Source of the DNA: Coriobacteriales bacterium
Lineage (GTDB): Bacteria > Actinomycetota > Coriobacteriia > Coriobacteriales > UBA8131
Assembly (NCBI GenBank): GCA_031276475.1
Contig: JAISMZ010000189.1
Span: 1 to 6,342, forward strand
DNA: 6,342 nucleotides
Reading direction: 5' to 3'
In this document: in pieces, positions 5,529 to 6,342 of the stretch
How the letters are laid out: each line of letters begins with the position of its first letter
How positions within the stretch are numbered: the first letter of the stretch is position 1
Notes under the pieces: model-generated
Seen by the model: the letters and a program-made list of their open reading frames with translations, nothing else
Told to the model about the DNA's origin: nothing
The model's database searches: none
Program-made: the position numbers and the translations under genes

Positions 5529-6338
5529 TCAGTCGCGGAGAAAAATTCCCAGCACGGTGGCGATGTCTTCGTGGATGACAAGGTCGGCGCGGTTGTCGCG
5601 GTCGGTCTCGCCTTTGTTGATGAATACCAGGTTGCTGCCCGAAAAGATGTCAACGTAGCCGGCGGCCGGATAGACCACCAGCGAAGTGCCGCCAACTATC
5701 AGGGTATCTGCGGCGCGCACGGCCGCTTCTGCTGCCCGCATGGTCGAGTGCTCGAGCGGCTCCTCGTATAAGACAACATCCGGTTTGACCACGCCACCAC
5801 AGTTTTCGCAGAAAGGTATTTGCGTCTGCCTGCCGGCGCTGTTGCGACAATGGGCGGGATTGAGGATATACTCCAAATCGTAAAACGCGTTACAGCTCAT
5901 GCAGTGGTTGCGGTGGACAGAGCCGTGCAGTTCATGCACCACCCTGGAGCCGGCCGCCTGGTGCAGGCCATCCACATTCTGGGTGACAATGGCCTTGCAC
6001 GGGCCCGTGCGCTCCAGCTCGGCCAGGGCCAGGTGCGCCGGATTGGGCTGAGCGTCGGTGTATATCAGGTTCTCCTTATAATAGCGAAAGAACAACTCCG
6101 GGTCGTTGACAAAGGCCGTATGCGAGATCAGGTATTCCGGGCTGTGCCCGTATTTCTGCCGTGCCTTATAAAGGCCCGAGGCCGAGCGAAAGTCGGGGAT
6201 GCCGCTGGGCGTTGAGACTCCCGCCCCACCAAAAAAGACGGTGTTCCTGGAGGCGCTGATAATTGCGGCCAGCCTGTCGAGTTGTTGTTGCAGAGGTTGC
6301 GGCTCTCGCGATTGTCGCGGTTGTTGCGTGGTGTCCAT
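5529..6338 (-). CDS. Sirtuin, NAD-dependent protein deacylase (SIR2 family)
   Basis: 269 residues carrying all the core sirtuin motifs. These are 'GGAGVSTPSGIPDFRS' (37-52, NAD loop), 'TQNVDGLH' (119-126), catalytic H138 in 'HELHG', and a zinc site C146-x2-C149 / C177-x2-C180. They continue with 'VVKPDVVLYEE' (183-193, acyl-lysine channel), 'GGTSLVVYP' (216-224) and N241. It would remove acyl groups from lysines using NAD+, yielding nicotinamide and O-acyl-ADP-ribose, in the cytoplasm. The Tyr-x-x-Arg pair of desuccinylase-type (SIRT5/CobB) enzymes is not seen, so plain deacetylation is more likely; the sequence resembles Sir2Tm-like bacterial enzymes. The first 20 residues are Gln-rich and outside the fold. 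The ATG at 6338 is only 4 bases from the window edge and the frame is still open upstream (CTG), so an earlier start cannot be excluded. Convergent with the regulator; no obvious functional link. Confidence 0.95.
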   Translation of the reverse strand: MDTTQQPRQSREPQPLQQQLDRLAAIISASRNTVFFGGAGVSTPSGIPDFRSASGLYKARQKYGHSPEYLISHTAFVNDPELFFRYYKENLIYTDAQPNPAHLALAELERTGPCKAIVTQNVDGLHQAAGSRVVHELHGSVHRNHCMSCNAFYDLEYILNPAHCRNSAGRQTQIPFCENCGGVVKPDVVLYEEPLEHSTMRAAEAAVRAADTLIVGGTSLVVYPAAGYVDIFSGSNLVFINKGETDRDNRADLVIHEDIATVLGIFLRD

Positions 6339-6342
6339 CAGG

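Overview
The window looks like a chromosomal segment from a high-GC anaerobe of the Coriobacteriia, most likely an Eggerthellaceae relative. That placement is an inference. It rests on a respiratory molybdoenzyme operon next to a 12-helix membrane protein ending in a LuxR-type DNA-binding domain. This pairing is characteristic of Eggerthella and its relatives, where such regulators sit beside many oxidoreductase operons. No rRNA or other phylogenetic marker is present to confirm it.

Positions 1-2245 (+) hold the end of a complex iron-sulfur molybdoenzyme operon. It comprises the C-terminal part of a PsrA/PhsA-like catalytic subunit, a four-cluster ferredoxin-like electron-transfer subunit, and an 8-helix NrfD/PsrC-like quinol-interacting membrane anchor. 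The genes touch or nearly touch, and a strong intrinsic terminator follows at 2285-2330. The set should move electrons between the membrane quinone pool and an S-, N-, As- or organic-type substrate; the substrate cannot be read from the sequence.

Positions 2377-3627 (-) hold a tightly coupled two-gene unit convergent to the oxidoreductase. The first gene (2998-3627) encodes an unrecognised 209-residue protein with an Ala/Pro-rich N-terminus and two diverged copies of one small domain. The second (2377-2988) resembles the IscU/NifU N-terminal scaffold fold but appears to have lost two of the three ligand cysteines and gained a C-terminal CxxCxxC cluster. This pair is the least ordinary part of the window. 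It may be an accessory or maturation module for the neighbouring enzyme, but that is speculation from context.

Positions 3628-3787 form a divergent intergenic region with a consensus TATAAT box inside overlapping inverted repeats and no good -35 box. Positions 3788-5413 (+) encode the 12-helix LuxR-family regulator, which begins at a TTG codon with a good ribosome binding site. Positions 5414-5528 carry short GAGCCACCGTT-type direct repeats. Positions 5529-6338 (-) encode a complete-looking zinc-binding sirtuin (NAD-dependent protein deacylase), convergent with the regulator and probably unrelated to the respiratory genes.
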